Shown here: piece after piece, positions 6,264-14,545 of the stretch | Position numbering within the stretch: the stretch's first letter is position 1 | Layout: each line of letters opens with the position of its first letter | Virus record (IMG/VR): IMGVR_UViG_3300025010_000111 | Span: 1-43,475 of that record | Source: a virus | DNA: 43,475 nucleotides | Strand: one strand, 5' to 3' | The notes under the pieces: generated by a model | Databases searched by the model: none | Told to the model about the DNA's origin: nothing | What the model saw: only the letters and a program-made list of their open reading frames with translations | Translations under genes and position numbers: made by a program

Positions 6264-7694
6264 ATGCAACTCTTCCAAATTGAAGAACGTAACATCTCAG
6301 ACATTATCATCAAAGATCGCGCACGATCAGCTGTAGGCGACATTTCTAGCCTAGCTGATTCAATCTCGATGGTCGGCCAGCTTCATGCGATTCTCATAGA
6401 TTCAAACAACGTCCTAATTGATGGCTTACATCGCATTGAGGCGTTTAAGAAACTTGGCAGAGAAACAATTGAAGTTCGAGTATTTGACGGAATTACTGAG
6501 GATGATCATTTTTTGATCGAACTTCTTAGTAATATGGACCGTAAGGAATTTCTGTGGCATGAAGAGATTGACCTCAAGTATAAGTTGCATAACTATTGGG
6601 TAGAATCTGCAGGCAAGGAAGGCAAATCTTGGGGCTATAGAGAAACAGCCAAGAGGCTCAAATGCAGTCTTGGAGGCTTATCTACTGATCTTGCTTTCGC
6701 AGAAGCTCTTAAAGTCTTTCCGATCCTCAAAGACCAGTCTACTAAAGGCCGAGCTAAAGAAGCCTACAAAGCTCTTGGTGAACAAGCTAAGGCACTTCAG
6801 CGAATGGGAAGTTTCACAGACACAGAAAAGGAACGCTTGGTTGCATTACAGAGCGGATTTATGACTGCACCGATAAAAAATACTGTAACTCAGAATGTGT
6901 TTGAGAAAACCAAGCAAGCCAAAGAAAGACTTACCGAGTTCGATGAAGATGCTGAAGACCTTAACGATGAACAAGAACCAACCCGTTCTAACATTCAAGT
7001 AATTTATGTAGCCGAAAACTATAAAACATTCCTCGACAAGATTCCAAACAACTCTGTTGGGATGGTAGAACTTGATCCACCGTATGCAATTGATTTTAAC
7101 GACAATTATGGTAAGACAAATAAGATCGAATGTAAAGCTCAAGATTGGGACGAAAAAGAGCTTTATGATTTTTACTTCAATTATCTTCCCCTTGTATATG
7201 AGAAGATGCTTGACTGTAGTTGGGCTTTAGTCTGGACAGGCAAAGAACATTTTATTCAGATCAACAACATTGCACGAGACATAGGATTTGGTACTCAGTC
7301 TCCTGGTTCATGGAATAAAGTTGGTGGCAGTACCAATAAACCTAAAACAAACATGGTGAGCAACTGGGAAATGTTTTTGCTACTGCGTAAGGGAAATGCA
7401 CAGTTCAATACTCCTAGCTTGTCGTCTTCAATTAACATAAGCACAGTCAGTTCAAGTCAACGAATTCATCAGTGGGAAAAACCGATTGAACTTTATGATC
7501 ATTTCTTAAAAGCCCTAGGTAAACCTGGAACACTGTTTATGAGCCTCTTTGCTGGTTCTGGTAATTGCTTGATCAGCGCGGCTAAAGAAAAAATGATGCC
7601 AGTTGGTTGTGATAAGAGCCAGAAGTATATTCCAGAATTTTACCAGAGACTTGAGAATTATCTTGGGATAACTGCTGAAGTAGAAGGACTTTAA
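6264..7694 (+). CDS. ParB-like domain fused to a DNA methyltransferase
   Basis: Residues 1-75 form a ParB/sulfiredoxin-type N-terminal domain (SLADSISMVGQLHAIL, then LIDGLHRIEAFKKLG). The C-terminal half is an adenine-N6/cytosine-N4 methyltransferase with DPPY at residues 271-274 and the SAM-binding FAGSGN at 429-434. The catalytic motif precedes the SAM-binding motif, which is the beta-class order. Phages use such orphan methyltransferases to protect their DNA from restriction, and the ParB-like part probably contributes DNA binding or NTP hydrolysis. No restriction enzyme gene is nearby. The product is 476 residues long. Substrate base and recognition site cannot be told from the sequence. 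Confidence 0.88.
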   Translation: MQLFQIEERNISDIIIKDRARSAVGDISSLADSISMVGQLHAILIDSNNVLIDGLHRIEAFKKLGRETIEVRVFDGITEDDHFLIELLSNMDRKEFLWHEEIDLKYKLHNYWVESAGKEGKSWGYRETAKRLKCSLGGLSTDLAFAEALKVFPILKDQSTKGRAKEAYKALGEQAKALQRMGSFTDTEKERLVALQSGFMTAPIKNTVTQNVFEKTKQAKERLTEFDEDAEDLNDEQEPTRSNIQVIYVAENYKTFLDKIPNNSVGMVELDPPYAIDFNDNYGKTNKIECKAQDWDEKELYDFYFNYLPLVYEKMLDCSWALVWTGKEHFIQINNIARDIGFGTQSPGSWNKVGGSTNKPKTNMVSNWEMFLLLRKGNAQFNTPSLSSSINISTVSSSQRIHQWEKPIELYDHFLKALGKPGTLFMSLFAGSGNCLISAAKEKMMPVGCDKSQKYIPEFYQRLENYLGITAEVEGL

Positions 7695-7695
7695 T

Positions 7696-7887
7696 ATGAG
7701 AGAAAAAATTATTCAATATAGTTGTGATGGATGTGGAAAAACAAAAATTTTTCCAATAAATAGCAGTGAAGATATTATTTTAAGTTTATATTGGGTAATA
7801 CTTAAAAGAAAAAATGGCTCTATATATCATTTCTGTAATCAAAAATGTTTAGATAAATATTTAGCCAATGATACTTCAAAGGCATAA
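7696..7887 (+). CDS. Small zinc-finger protein (MYM/TRASH-like)
   Basis: This 63-residue protein has the cysteine pairs CDGC (residues 10-13) and CNQKC (about residues 47-51), with an aromatic before the second pair (YHFCNQKC). That arrangement is typical of treble-clef or TRASH/MYM-type zinc-binding domains. It starts 1 base after the methyltransferase stop, with AAGGA inside that gene. A DNA or protein contact role is likely but unspecified. Confidence 0.6.
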   Translation: MREKIIQYSCDGCGKTKIFPINSSEDIILSLYWVILKRKNGSIYHFCNQKCLDKYLANDTSKA

Positions 7888-7889
7888 TT

Positions 7890-8162
7890 ATGACTGAAAA
7901 ATACAGAGTCGGACAACTATCCGAACAGAAAGCTCCCATCACACCGGGTTCCAACTGTTGCCTACACAAAAACATCGTGCCACTTGAAATAGGATTTGCA
8001 TCTAAGAGTTGGCCGAACGGCTATAAGAATGAGCCAAATTATAACTTTGCGGTCAGCATCATTAGTGCAAATGTTATCCGGGTTCGTTCTTACCTTTGCT
8101 TAGATTGCAAGCAAGAAATAAAAGCTCCGAATCCAGGAGCATTAACAAAGGATAGGATATGA
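7890..8162 (+). CDS. Possible zinc-binding protein of unknown function
   Basis: This 90-residue protein has cysteines at about 23-24 (NCCLHKN) and a C-x2-C near residue 75 (CLDCKQEIKAP), which could hold one zinc ion. The middle is beta-rich (YNFAVSIISANVIRVRSYL). It starts 2 bases after the upstream stop, and its own stop overlaps the next start (ATGA at 8159-8162). No family is recognised. Confidence 0.55.
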   Translation: MTEKYRVGQLSEQKAPITPGSNCCLHKNIVPLEIGFASKSWPNGYKNEPNYNFAVSIISANVIRVRSYLCLDCKQEIKAPNPGALTKDRI

Positions 8163-8398
8163 TAAAGAACTTATTTAAAAAGTTTTTTAAACCAAAGGCT
8201 AATCCTGAAGAAAAATTAAAACCTAATCCTGGAGAATCATGGACATTAATTGATAATTCTCCATGGCCACAAAATTATCCTCCAGTAAAAATTTTAGCTG
8301 TTAAGGATGGTTGGATAAGATATGATATGCCGCCTGTATTTATGGATCAAAGAATGAAGTTAAAAGATTTTTTACGTATTTATAAAAAAGTAAAATAG
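8159..8398 (+). CDS. Small basic protein of unknown function
   Basis: This 79-residue protein has a basic N-terminus (MIKNLFKKFFKPKANPEEKLK), then a segment rich in proline, tryptophan and glycine (NPGESWTLIDNSPWPQNYPP) that looks like a small SH3-like or beta-barrel fold (VKILAVKDGWIRYDM). It is coupled to the upstream gene by an ATGA overlap and lies just before the polymerase gene. No function is assigned. Confidence 0.55.
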   Translation: MIKNLFKKFFKPKANPEEKLKPNPGESWTLIDNSPWPQNYPPVKILAVKDGWIRYDMPPVFMDQRMKLKDFLRIYKKVK

Positions 8399-8408
8399 GA
8401 TATAAGCA

Positions 8409-10931
8409 ATGATAATCCCTAGCATATCAACTACAGCAACTCCGCAGAAAGAAGGTTCTTTCAATTGCTTAGCTGTAGAGTGCGCTCCAACTGATAACAT
8501 ACTCACGGCTGAAATTGCAATGGTTGGCGAAGCTCCAGGCGAAATCGAAGTCCTGAAGAACGAACCATTCGTAGGTCCGACAGGATCTCAGCTTAATCGC
8601 ATCTGTGCAGCAGTCAGACTAGCTAGATACAAAATCTACTTAACCAATGCTTGCAAAGCCAAGTTTCCAAAAAATAATACAGCAGTATTATGGACTGACA
8701 AAGGATATCGCCATCCAGACTGGTCCAAGTTGCAATCCGCACTAATTGATGAACTTGCTCAATTTCCTGGCAAAGTCATAATGTTGCTCGGTGCTACTCC
8801 AATGAGACTGTTGCTGGACGAGCCTAAGTTCGATTCAATTACAAAATATCGTGGTTCTTTCTACCATGCTGAAGACTTTCCTCATTTGAAAGACAAACTG
8901 GCTGGCAAGATAATAGGTTTGTCTTATCATCCATCTTTCACCCTCCCATACGGACAGCCAATCCATTTCTACACGATGATTGCAGACTTCACAAAAGCAC
9001 TGCGAATCATTGAAGATCCAGAATTGCTTACCGATAATGTGGAAATAAAAATCAAGCCTAGCTTTGAAGAAATCATGCAGTTCTATGCATTGATTAAGAC
9101 AAAGCAATATGTAGCTTTTGACATTGAAGCTACGCCAGAATTTATTACTTGCTACTCATTGGCTGTTTATCATGATAATAAGATTTTATCTATGTCTATT
9201 CCTCTAATGAACAATCAAGGCAATTATTGGGCAACAGCAGAAGAGATAAAAATCTGGACTGGCTTAGCAGAAATACTTAATGATGAAGCCATAGGCAAGA
9301 TTTGTCAAAATGGAATGTTCGACATAATGTTTACTTTTCGTACCATGATGATTAAAACAGATAACTTTTATTTTGACACCATGCTTGCACAGCACATATG
9401 CTATACTGAACTCCCAAAGGGACTTGATTATCTAACTTCAACATACACATATTATCCCTATTACAAAGACGAAGGAAAGCAGTCACATCTTAAGGCTATC
9501 AAGAACTGGCCACAATACTGGACTTATAATGCCAAAGACTCAGCCTACTTATTGCCAATAACCGAGAAGCTCCTAGAAGAATTAGGTGAATTCGATTCTA
9601 TGGATGCTATGGATTATACAATGAATCTCCATAAGCCACTCATGGAAATGGAGTTCAATGGCATCCTGACTGATACAGATGGAATTGAAAAGATCAAATC
9701 TGAGTATGAAGTTAAACTGATTGATCTTCAAGCAGAGCTTAACAAGCTAGCCGGCAAGGAAATTAATCCAGGTTCAGCGAAACAAATGGTTGCATACTTT
9801 TACGGAACTTGTATGATTAAACCATATGTAAATCGCAAAACTGGATCAGTCACATGCGATACTGTAGCCTTACACAGAATTGCAAAGAAAGATGTTAAAG
9901 GTTCTGCAGAAGCTAGAATCATCATAAAGATTAGAAAGTACCAAAAGCTTGTATCTACATACTTTAATATCCAAGTCGATGAAGATAAGAAACTCCGATG
10001 TAATCACAAAATCTCTGGAACAGTCTCAGGTAGGATTGCCACAGAAAAGACTTATTTTGGTACTGGATCGAACCTTCAGAATCAGCCTTATGTTTTTAAA
10101 TATTATCTCATTACAGAAGATGGTTGGATTCTTTGTGAGGTTGACCTTGCCAAGGCTGAAGCTCATGTAGTTGCATATCTAACTCAAGATGCTAACATGA
10201 TCCAGTCGTTCGAATCAGGAATAGATGTGCATAGCTTTAATGCTAGCAAGATATTTAATGTTCCAATTGAAGAAGTTATTCATGAAGCAAAAACTAAAAA
10301 GGCTGATCAGAAATCTACAATGCGTTACATGGGCAAAAAAGTAGTCCATGCCTCGAACTATGCAATGGGGCCACAGACATTCTCTGACAACCTAGCTGCT
10401 GAAGAAATTTTCAAATCTCAATCAGAATGCAAAAGACTTCTTGATAGTTATTCTGATCGCTTTCCTGGCCTGAAACGCTGGCATAGATCAATCGAAGAAG
10501 AAGTTCAAAAGAATAGGGTTCTATATAACTTGTTTGGCCGGCCTCGCAGGTTCTTGGGTGAAATGAATGCAGCACTATTCAGGAATGCCTATAGCTACAA
10601 GCCTCAGTCAACTGTTGCAGAATTGCTTAATCGAGGAATGATAAAAGTAGTTAACGATCCTAGGCTTGGCAAAGATGGCTTTGATATTAGGTGTATGACA
10701 ACTGTTCATGATTCGTTTGTATTCAGGTTTCATAAAAGCCAGATTCCAAACTTACCTCAGATTCTTCTTATCATTAAAGATCATCTGACACACACATTTA
10801 CTTACAAGGGAAAGAGTTTTACTATTGGCTTGGATGCCAAGATCGGCACGCAATGGGCTGGTAATACGGCTGAAATCAGTAAGTTCACTCAGGAAGAATG
10901 TGATAAAGCTATTGAGAAAATAGGTTTTTAA
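8409..10931 (+). CDS. polA: Uracil-DNA glycosylase / family A DNA polymerase fusion
   Basis: This 840-residue protein has three parts. Residues 30-190 match a family 4-type uracil-DNA glycosylase (GEAPG, EPFVGPTG, LGATPMRLL, SYHPSF), although not all cysteines of the usual iron-sulphur cluster are seen. A 3'-5' exonuclease follows, with FDIEA carrying D238 and E240. The polymerase has motif A at D579 (DLAKAEAHV), the O-helix (RYMGKKVVHASNYAMG, residues 639-654) and motif C with H767-D768 (TVHDSF). Compared with E. coli Pol I, motif A has lysine and histidine where Q708 and R712 stand, and the O-helix has H647 at the F762 position. This is the likely replicative polymerase; the fused glycosylase may remove uracil next to synthesis. 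Confidence 0.92.
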   Translation: MIIPSISTTATPQKEGSFNCLAVECAPTDNILTAEIAMVGEAPGEIEVLKNEPFVGPTGSQLNRICAAVRLARYKIYLTNACKAKFPKNNTAVLWTDKGYRHPDWSKLQSALIDELAQFPGKVIMLLGATPMRLLLDEPKFDSITKYRGSFYHAEDFPHLKDKLAGKIIGLSYHPSFTLPYGQPIHFYTMIADFTKALRIIEDPELLTDNVEIKIKPSFEEIMQFYALIKTKQYVAFDIEATPEFITCYSLAVYHDNKILSMSIPLMNNQGNYWATAEEIKIWTGLAEILNDEAIGKICQNGMFDIMFTFRTMMIKTDNFYFDTMLAQHICYTELPKGLDYLTSTYTYYPYYKDEGKQSHLKAIKNWPQYWTYNAKDSAYLLPITEKLLEELGEFDSMDAMDYTMNLHKPLMEMEFNGILTDTDGIEKIKSEYEVKLIDLQAELNKLAGKEINPGSAKQMVAYFYGTCMIKPYVNRKTGSVTCDTVALHRIAKKDVKGSAEARIIIKIRKYQKLVSTYFNIQVDEDKKLRCNHKISGTVSGRIATEKTYFGTGSNLQNQPYVFKYYLITEDGWILCEVDLAKAEAHVVAYLTQDANMIQSFESGIDVHSFNASKIFNVPIEEVIHEAKTKKADQKSTMRYMGKKVVHASNYAMGPQTFSDNLAAEEIFKSQSECKRLLDSYSDRFPGLKRWHRSIEEEVQKNRVLYNLFGRPRRFLGEMNAALFRNAYSYKPQSTVAELLNRGMIKVVNDPRLGKDGFDIRCMTTVHDSFVFRFHKSQIPNLPQILLIIKDHLTHTFTYKGKSFTIGLDAKIGTQWAGNTAEISKFTQEECDKAIEKIGF

Positions 10932-10945
10932 TTAAGAGATAATAA

Positions 10946-10961
10946 AATGGGAAAGCCCATT
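10946..10961 (+). promoter_or_regulatory. Short hairpin in the leader of the helicase-like gene
   Basis: AATGGG (10946-10951) and CCCATT (10956-10961) form a 6-base-pair stem with an AAAG loop, between the polymerase stop and the next gene. An ATG inside it (10947) opens a 21-codon frame ending at 11012 with no convincing ribosome-binding site. The element may modulate translation of the downstream gene; evidence is limited to the pairing. Confidence 0.3.
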
Positions 10962-10996
10962 CAACAATCGTATGTTGCTATTCAAGGAACCTTTTC

Positions 10997-12268
10997 ATGT
11001 CGAGGCAATTAGATAATTGGTTGGCACATTACATGAAGTACACACAGCGAACAGAGCCACCAGAACTATACCATCTTTGGAGCGGACTAACTGCAATAGC
11101 TTCTGCATTACGAAGAAAGTGCTATTGTAATTGGGGAGCACTTCGTGGTTATGTTTATCCTAACTTATTCGTATCTCTTGTCGGTCCACCTGGAGGACGG
11201 AAAGGCACAGCCATGAAAATTGCAAAGAGCTTTGTACAGAAACTAGACGTTAATATTGGTGCAGATTCGCTCGGCTCCACCCAGGCGTTGTATAGAGAAC
11301 TCATGGACAGCGAAGATACTTATGTTGACCATGTTGGACTTACTCGCAAGCATAAGAGCGTATCAATCTGGTCGGAAGAATTTCAGGTCTTCTTGAACGA
11401 TAGAGACCAGATGCTCCTAGCCTCTTTGACTGACCTGTTTGATTGTGCAGATACTTGGAAGTATAAAACTCTAGCAAGAAAGACTGAAGATATATCCAAT
11501 TGTTGGCTAACGCTTTTTGGTTGCATTACTCCTAGTCTTTTGCAATCTAAGTTGAGTCAAGACGCAGTTGGTGGTGGACTAATCTCTCGGATTATTTTCG
11601 TAGTTGGCCAGGGGCCAAAGCAAAGAAGAGCCTTACAGTTCTTGACTGAAGAAGAAGAAAGTACACAGAAAATGTTAGAAAACGACCTACAGGAAATTGC
11701 AAACCTATCCGGACAATTCACCTTAAGTAAGGATTTTCTCAAAACTTATGTGCGTTGGTATGAACAAGATTATGACGAATCTGGTGTTCCAAGTGAGCGG
11801 TTCTTAGGTTATAATCATAGGCGGCCGTTACATTTGAATAAGGTCTGCATGCTTGTATGTGCTGCCGAGTCTGACGACATGATCATTACGGCTGAACATT
11901 TCGAGCAAGCCTTAGCTATAATGCAAGCAACAGAACTTGAGATGCCAAACGCGTTCTATGGTTTAGGTTTGTCAAGTCAAGCTAACATTTATGCAAAGAT
12001 ACTTTCATTCATTGATGCTCACGAATCTTTTGAATGGACAGAACTGGTTAGGAATTTCCATCTAGATGTAGATAACATTCCTCAACTACGTGGTTATGTT
12101 GAAATGGCTGAGCAATCGGGAATACTTAAGGCTGAAAATTCTGCTACAACTTGCAGGTACACTACCATTCGTAAGAAACAAAAGCTTCGTGATCCAACTT
12201 ATCTTGATAGAACAGTATTTAGATTGATGTATAGGAATGTTATTAAAAATCAAATGGAGAAAAACTAA
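10997..12268 (+). CDS. Helicase-like P-loop protein (DUF3987-like)
   Basis: This 423-residue protein has a modified Walker A, GPPGGRKGT (about residues 63-71), and a following acidic strand (SVSIWSEEFQVFL) that could serve as Walker B. The overall pattern, with SGLTAIASALRRK near the start and PSLLQSKLSQDAVGGGLISR in the middle, resembles phage primase/helicase-like proteins of the DUF3987 type. Beside the polymerase and a DEDD exonuclease it most likely acts in DNA unwinding at the fork. No primase domain is visible in it. The start has AAGGAACC about 9 bases upstream. The next gene follows the stop directly. Confidence 0.6.
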   Translation: MSRQLDNWLAHYMKYTQRTEPPELYHLWSGLTAIASALRRKCYCNWGALRGYVYPNLFVSLVGPPGGRKGTAMKIAKSFVQKLDVNIGADSLGSTQALYRELMDSEDTYVDHVGLTRKHKSVSIWSEEFQVFLNDRDQMLLASLTDLFDCADTWKYKTLARKTEDISNCWLTLFGCITPSLLQSKLSQDAVGGGLISRIIFVVGQGPKQRRALQFLTEEEESTQKMLENDLQEIANLSGQFTLSKDFLKTYVRWYEQDYDESGVPSERFLGYNHRRPLHLNKVCMLVCAAESDDMIITAEHFEQALAIMQATELEMPNAFYGLGLSSQANIYAKILSFIDAHESFEWTELVRNFHLDVDNIPQLRGYVEMAEQSGILKAENSATTCRYTTIRKKQKLRDPTYLDRTVFRLMYRNVIKNQMEKN

Positions 12269-12892
12269 ATGACACCAGCTACAAAAGTATTATTCTTTGA
12301 TACAGAAACTTCCGACTTTATCAAAAAAGCTCTTCCTGCTAACGATCCATCCCAGGCCTGGACAGTACAGATTGGAGCAATTCTTGCCAGCCAAGAAGAA
12401 GAATTTGATCAAATGAATATCATCATCAAAAGTAATGGCCGGCCAATGAACTATTATGCCCAAGAAGTACATGGCATCACGATTGAACGATCCGACCAAG
12501 AAGGAATAGACGAACTAATTGCTGCCGAACAATTTGGCTTAATGCTTAGACAGGCAGATTTAGTTGTCTGTCATAACTTTTCTTTTGATTGGAACTACGT
12601 TTACCAGATGATGGAACGCAACCTTGATGACTTGTCTGATGAGGCTAGAAGTGCATTCTATCTTGATCTGCCAAACCATTGTACGATGAAAGATAAGGCT
12701 GTGGTAAAAATGTGTGGACTGAAAAACAAGGCTGGTCGTGCAAAATGGCCCAAGCTAAGCGAGTTGCATGAGCACTTATTTGGTGAATGCTTTGATGAAG
12801 CGCATGATGCCTATGCAGATATCAGTGCAACTAAGCGATGCTTCTTTGAATTGGTAAATAGAGGAATTGTTACTTTAAATCAAGAGGAATAG
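12269..12892 (+). CDS. DEDDh 3'-5' exonuclease (DnaQ-like)
   Basis: This 207-residue protein has the three DnaQ/RNase T motifs: D11 and E13 in FFDTETSDF, D107 in CHNFSFDWNYVY, and H179 with D184 in AHDAYADISATKR, making it a DEDDh enzyme. The family degrades single-stranded DNA or RNA from the 3' end. The polymerase upstream has its own exonuclease domain, so this separate enzyme may act in repair, host DNA or RNA turnover, or end processing. Its ATG directly abuts the stop of the helicase-like gene, which implies translational coupling. Confidence 0.88.
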   Translation: MTPATKVLFFDTETSDFIKKALPANDPSQAWTVQIGAILASQEEEFDQMNIIIKSNGRPMNYYAQEVHGITIERSDQEGIDELIAAEQFGLMLRQADLVVCHNFSFDWNYVYQMMERNLDDLSDEARSAFYLDLPNHCTMKDKAVVKMCGLKNKAGRAKWPKLSELHEHLFGECFDEAHDAYADISATKRCFFELVNRGIVTLNQEE

Positions 12893-12893
12893 A

Positions 12894-13052
12894 ATGATAA
12901 AATTGTTTGTTTTAGCAACAGGAATATTTCTATTCATGTTTTCATGCCTAATTCGTGGAGAGCTTGAAAATGATCATATAGGATGGCCATTAATTGTATT
13001 ATCTGTAGCAGGATTATTCATGATATTCATAGGTGCATATTGGACACATTAA
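12894..13052 (+). CDS. Two-segment membrane microprotein
   Basis: A 52-codon gene starts 1 base after the exonuclease stop, with AGAGGAAT as ribosome-binding site. It has two hydrophobic stretches (LFVLATGIFLFMFSCLI at residues 4-20 and WPLIVLSVAGLFMIFIGAYW at residues 31-50) joined by a short charged loop (RGELENDHIG). This predicts a helical hairpin in the inner membrane. The first stretch could also be read as a lipoprotein signal (MFSC), but no typical lipobox is present. Function unknown. Confidence 0.6.
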   Translation: MIKLFVLATGIFLFMFSCLIRGELENDHIGWPLIVLSVAGLFMIFIGAYWTH

Positions 13053-13075
13053 TAACAATGGAGATAATATAAATT

Positions 13076-13246
13076 ATGGATAAAAATATAATGTTATCTT
13101 ACCTTAGAAACCCATATGGAATTGATGAACTTGAATTACGTACAGCAAGATTGCAAGCAGCTACTGAACTTGAAAGACTTTATAAGATTGAAAAAGGATT
13201 GAAAGATCTTATAGCAAAAATAGAAAAACATAATAATGGAGTTTAA
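13076..13246 (+). CDS. Small helical protein of unknown function
   Basis: A 56-codon gene with a GGAGATAAT-type site upstream. The product is mostly helical and charged (LELRTARLQAATELERLYKI, then EKGLKDLIAKIEKHNN) and probably forms a short coiled coil. It lies in a run of small genes between the exonuclease and ThyX. No family is recognised. Confidence 0.5.
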   Translation: MDKNIMLSYLRNPYGIDELELRTARLQAATELERLYKIEKGLKDLIAKIEKHNNGV

Positions 13247-13248
13247 TT

Positions 13249-13584
13249 ATGCAAATTGATCCTTGTCCAGCAGAAGAAGATTACGAACCTGGTCCTTCAT
13301 TACGTGCAGCTGAATGGCAAAACTTTGCTACTAGAGTCTTCAATCATATTGAATCTTACACTGTTCCACAATACGGAGATAAAGGATCAGATCAATGTTC
13401 AGAATTTAACGAATCTGATTTCATCACCCAGATGAAAAAATACCTAAATCGTTATGGCAAGAACTCTCGTGAAGGCCAACAGAGGCTTGACTTGCTAAAG
13501 ATTGCACACTATGCAGGGATGCTTTATACAAAACTAGGTGAGAAAGAACAAGAGATTGATAAAATAATTACCCATTCAATATAA
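13249..13584 (+). CDS. Conserved-looking helical protein of unknown function
   Basis: This 111-residue protein starts 2 bases after the upstream stop, with AATGGAGTTTAATT as its ribosome-binding region. The phrases VPQYGDKGSDQCSEF and RLDLLKIAHYAGMLYTKL resemble short helical proteins often found near phage nucleotide-metabolism genes, but I cannot name a family. The last segment is acidic and helical. Confidence 0.6.
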   Translation: MQIDPCPAEEDYEPGPSLRAAEWQNFATRVFNHIESYTVPQYGDKGSDQCSEFNESDFITQMKKYLNRYGKNSREGQQRLDLLKIAHYAGMLYTKLGEKEQEIDKIITHSI

Positions 13585-13596
13585 GGAAAAATAAAA

Positions 13597-13824
13597 ATGT
13601 ATTGCACACAGGAATTTCTAAGGAGTGAAATTGAAGTACTGAAAGAAATAGTGGATGACATTGGAACTATTGCATCAAACATTAAAGCCGGTGCAAATGC
13701 CAGCAATATGACATTCTTAGAGAAGCGTGGGGTACAGTCTTTGATTGAGGAGATTTATGAACGCCTTCAAAAATACGAGAACAGGCACAATGATGTAGTA
13801 AATTTTCAGCTCAAGGAAGAGTAG
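13597..13824 (+). CDS. Small helical protein of unknown function
   Basis: This 75-residue, mostly helical and charged protein (FLRSEIEVLKEIVDDIGTIA, then SLIEEIYERLQKYENRHND) probably forms a helical bundle or coiled coil. AAGGAAAAAT precedes the ATG. It is part of the small-gene run 12894-14541. No function is assigned. Confidence 0.55.
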   Translation: MYCTQEFLRSEIEVLKEIVDDIGTIASNIKAGANASNMTFLEKRGVQSLIEEIYERLQKYENRHNDVVNFQLKEE

Positions 13825-13832
13825 CTAAGTTT

Positions 13833-14084
13833 ATGAAAAAACTAACTGAACTAGACTTACAAAACGCTTTAGATGAATGCGAATTATTACAGTTCAAATC
13901 TCATGGAGATTGGCTGGCTGGCATGATCAGAAGATTAAATAAGGTTCTTGAAAAAAGTGTAGAATCTAAAATAATGATTCCACTAGTTGAAGATCCTACT
14001 AAGGCTAATTATTCAGTAAATATAACTAAGACTAGAATAAAAACTGGTAATTCTGTTGAACCAGAAGTTCCGTGCAAAAGCTGA
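13833..14084 (+). CDS. Small protein of unknown function
   Basis: This 83-residue protein begins with a helical half (LTELDLQNALDECELLQFKS) and ends with a polar, likely flexible tail. It starts 8 bases after the previous stop, with AAGGAAGAG inside the preceding gene as a possible ribosome-binding site. No motif is recognised. Confidence 0.5.
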   Translation: MKKLTELDLQNALDECELLQFKSHGDWLAGMIRRLNKVLEKSVESKIMIPLVEDPTKANYSVNITKTRIKTGNSVEPEVPCKS

Positions 14085-14094
14085 AGTGATTAAC

Positions 14095-14111
14095 TACACC
14101 TGGAGGGTGTA
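14095..14111 (+). promoter_or_regulatory. Hairpin enclosing a ribosome-binding site
   Basis: TACACC (14095-14100) pairs with GGTGTA (14106-14111) over 6 bases, and the GGAGG ribosome-binding site of the gene at 14115 lies in its loop and right arm. Folding would hide that site. This could limit translation until a ribosome or protein opens the stem. Confidence 0.4.
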
Positions 14112-14114
14112 ACA

Positions 14115-14312
14115 ATGCCAATGTTATTCAAATCTATAGTGTTGCAAAAACTCCAAACTTATTTACTTTCTCGGGAAGCAGAACCAACTAGAGATGCAGC
14201 CAACGTAATAATTCCTAATGGAGTTACAGCAGCAGCAACTATACAGGCAATTAAAGATTGTATTAAAATAGTTGAAGGAGCTAATAATGAAAGCACATCT
14301 GAAAACACTTGA
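14115..14312 (+). CDS. Small protein of unknown function
   Basis: This 65-residue protein follows the GGAGG site enclosed in a short hairpin. The product has a helical first half (LFKSIVLQKLQTYLLSREAE) and an alanine/isoleucine-rich second helix (GVTAAATIQAIKDCIKIVEG). Its last 26 bases overlap the start of the next gene in another frame. No family is recognised. Confidence 0.5.
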   Translation: MPMLFKSIVLQKLQTYLLSREAEPTRDAANVIIPNGVTAAATIQAIKDCIKIVEGANNESTSENT

Positions 14313-14541
14313 TAGAGCACATATCAATGCACCATTGCTTAGAGAGTTTCTTATTAAGGATCTAACAGAAGCTAGTATAATTGCTATTGAGGAAAAGATT
14401 AAACAACTATATAGTCAGATAAGAGTTTTAGCTGATCTAAAATGCCCGTTAATGAATAGTTCAAAAGACTGTGCAATTGATCACAGAGAATCTTTACATA
14501 ATGATTTGATAGCAGCTTTAGCTCATGAGGATGGAGAATAA
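14287..14541 (+). CDS. Small helical protein of unknown function
   Basis: The chosen start is ATG 14287, because AAGGAG (14275-14280) lies 6 bases before it; an in-frame TTG at 14272 would cover that site. The 84-residue product is helical, with a possible coiled segment (ASIIAIEEKIKQLYSQIRVL) and two cysteines around residues 50-60. It overlaps the previous gene by 26 bases and ends 4 bases before the ThyX start. Function unknown. Confidence 0.5.
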   Translation: MKAHLKTLDRAHINAPLLREFLIKDLTEASIIAIEEKIKQLYSQIRVLADLKCPLMNSSKDCAIDHRESLHNDLIAALAHEDGE

Positions 14542-14545
14542 AATT

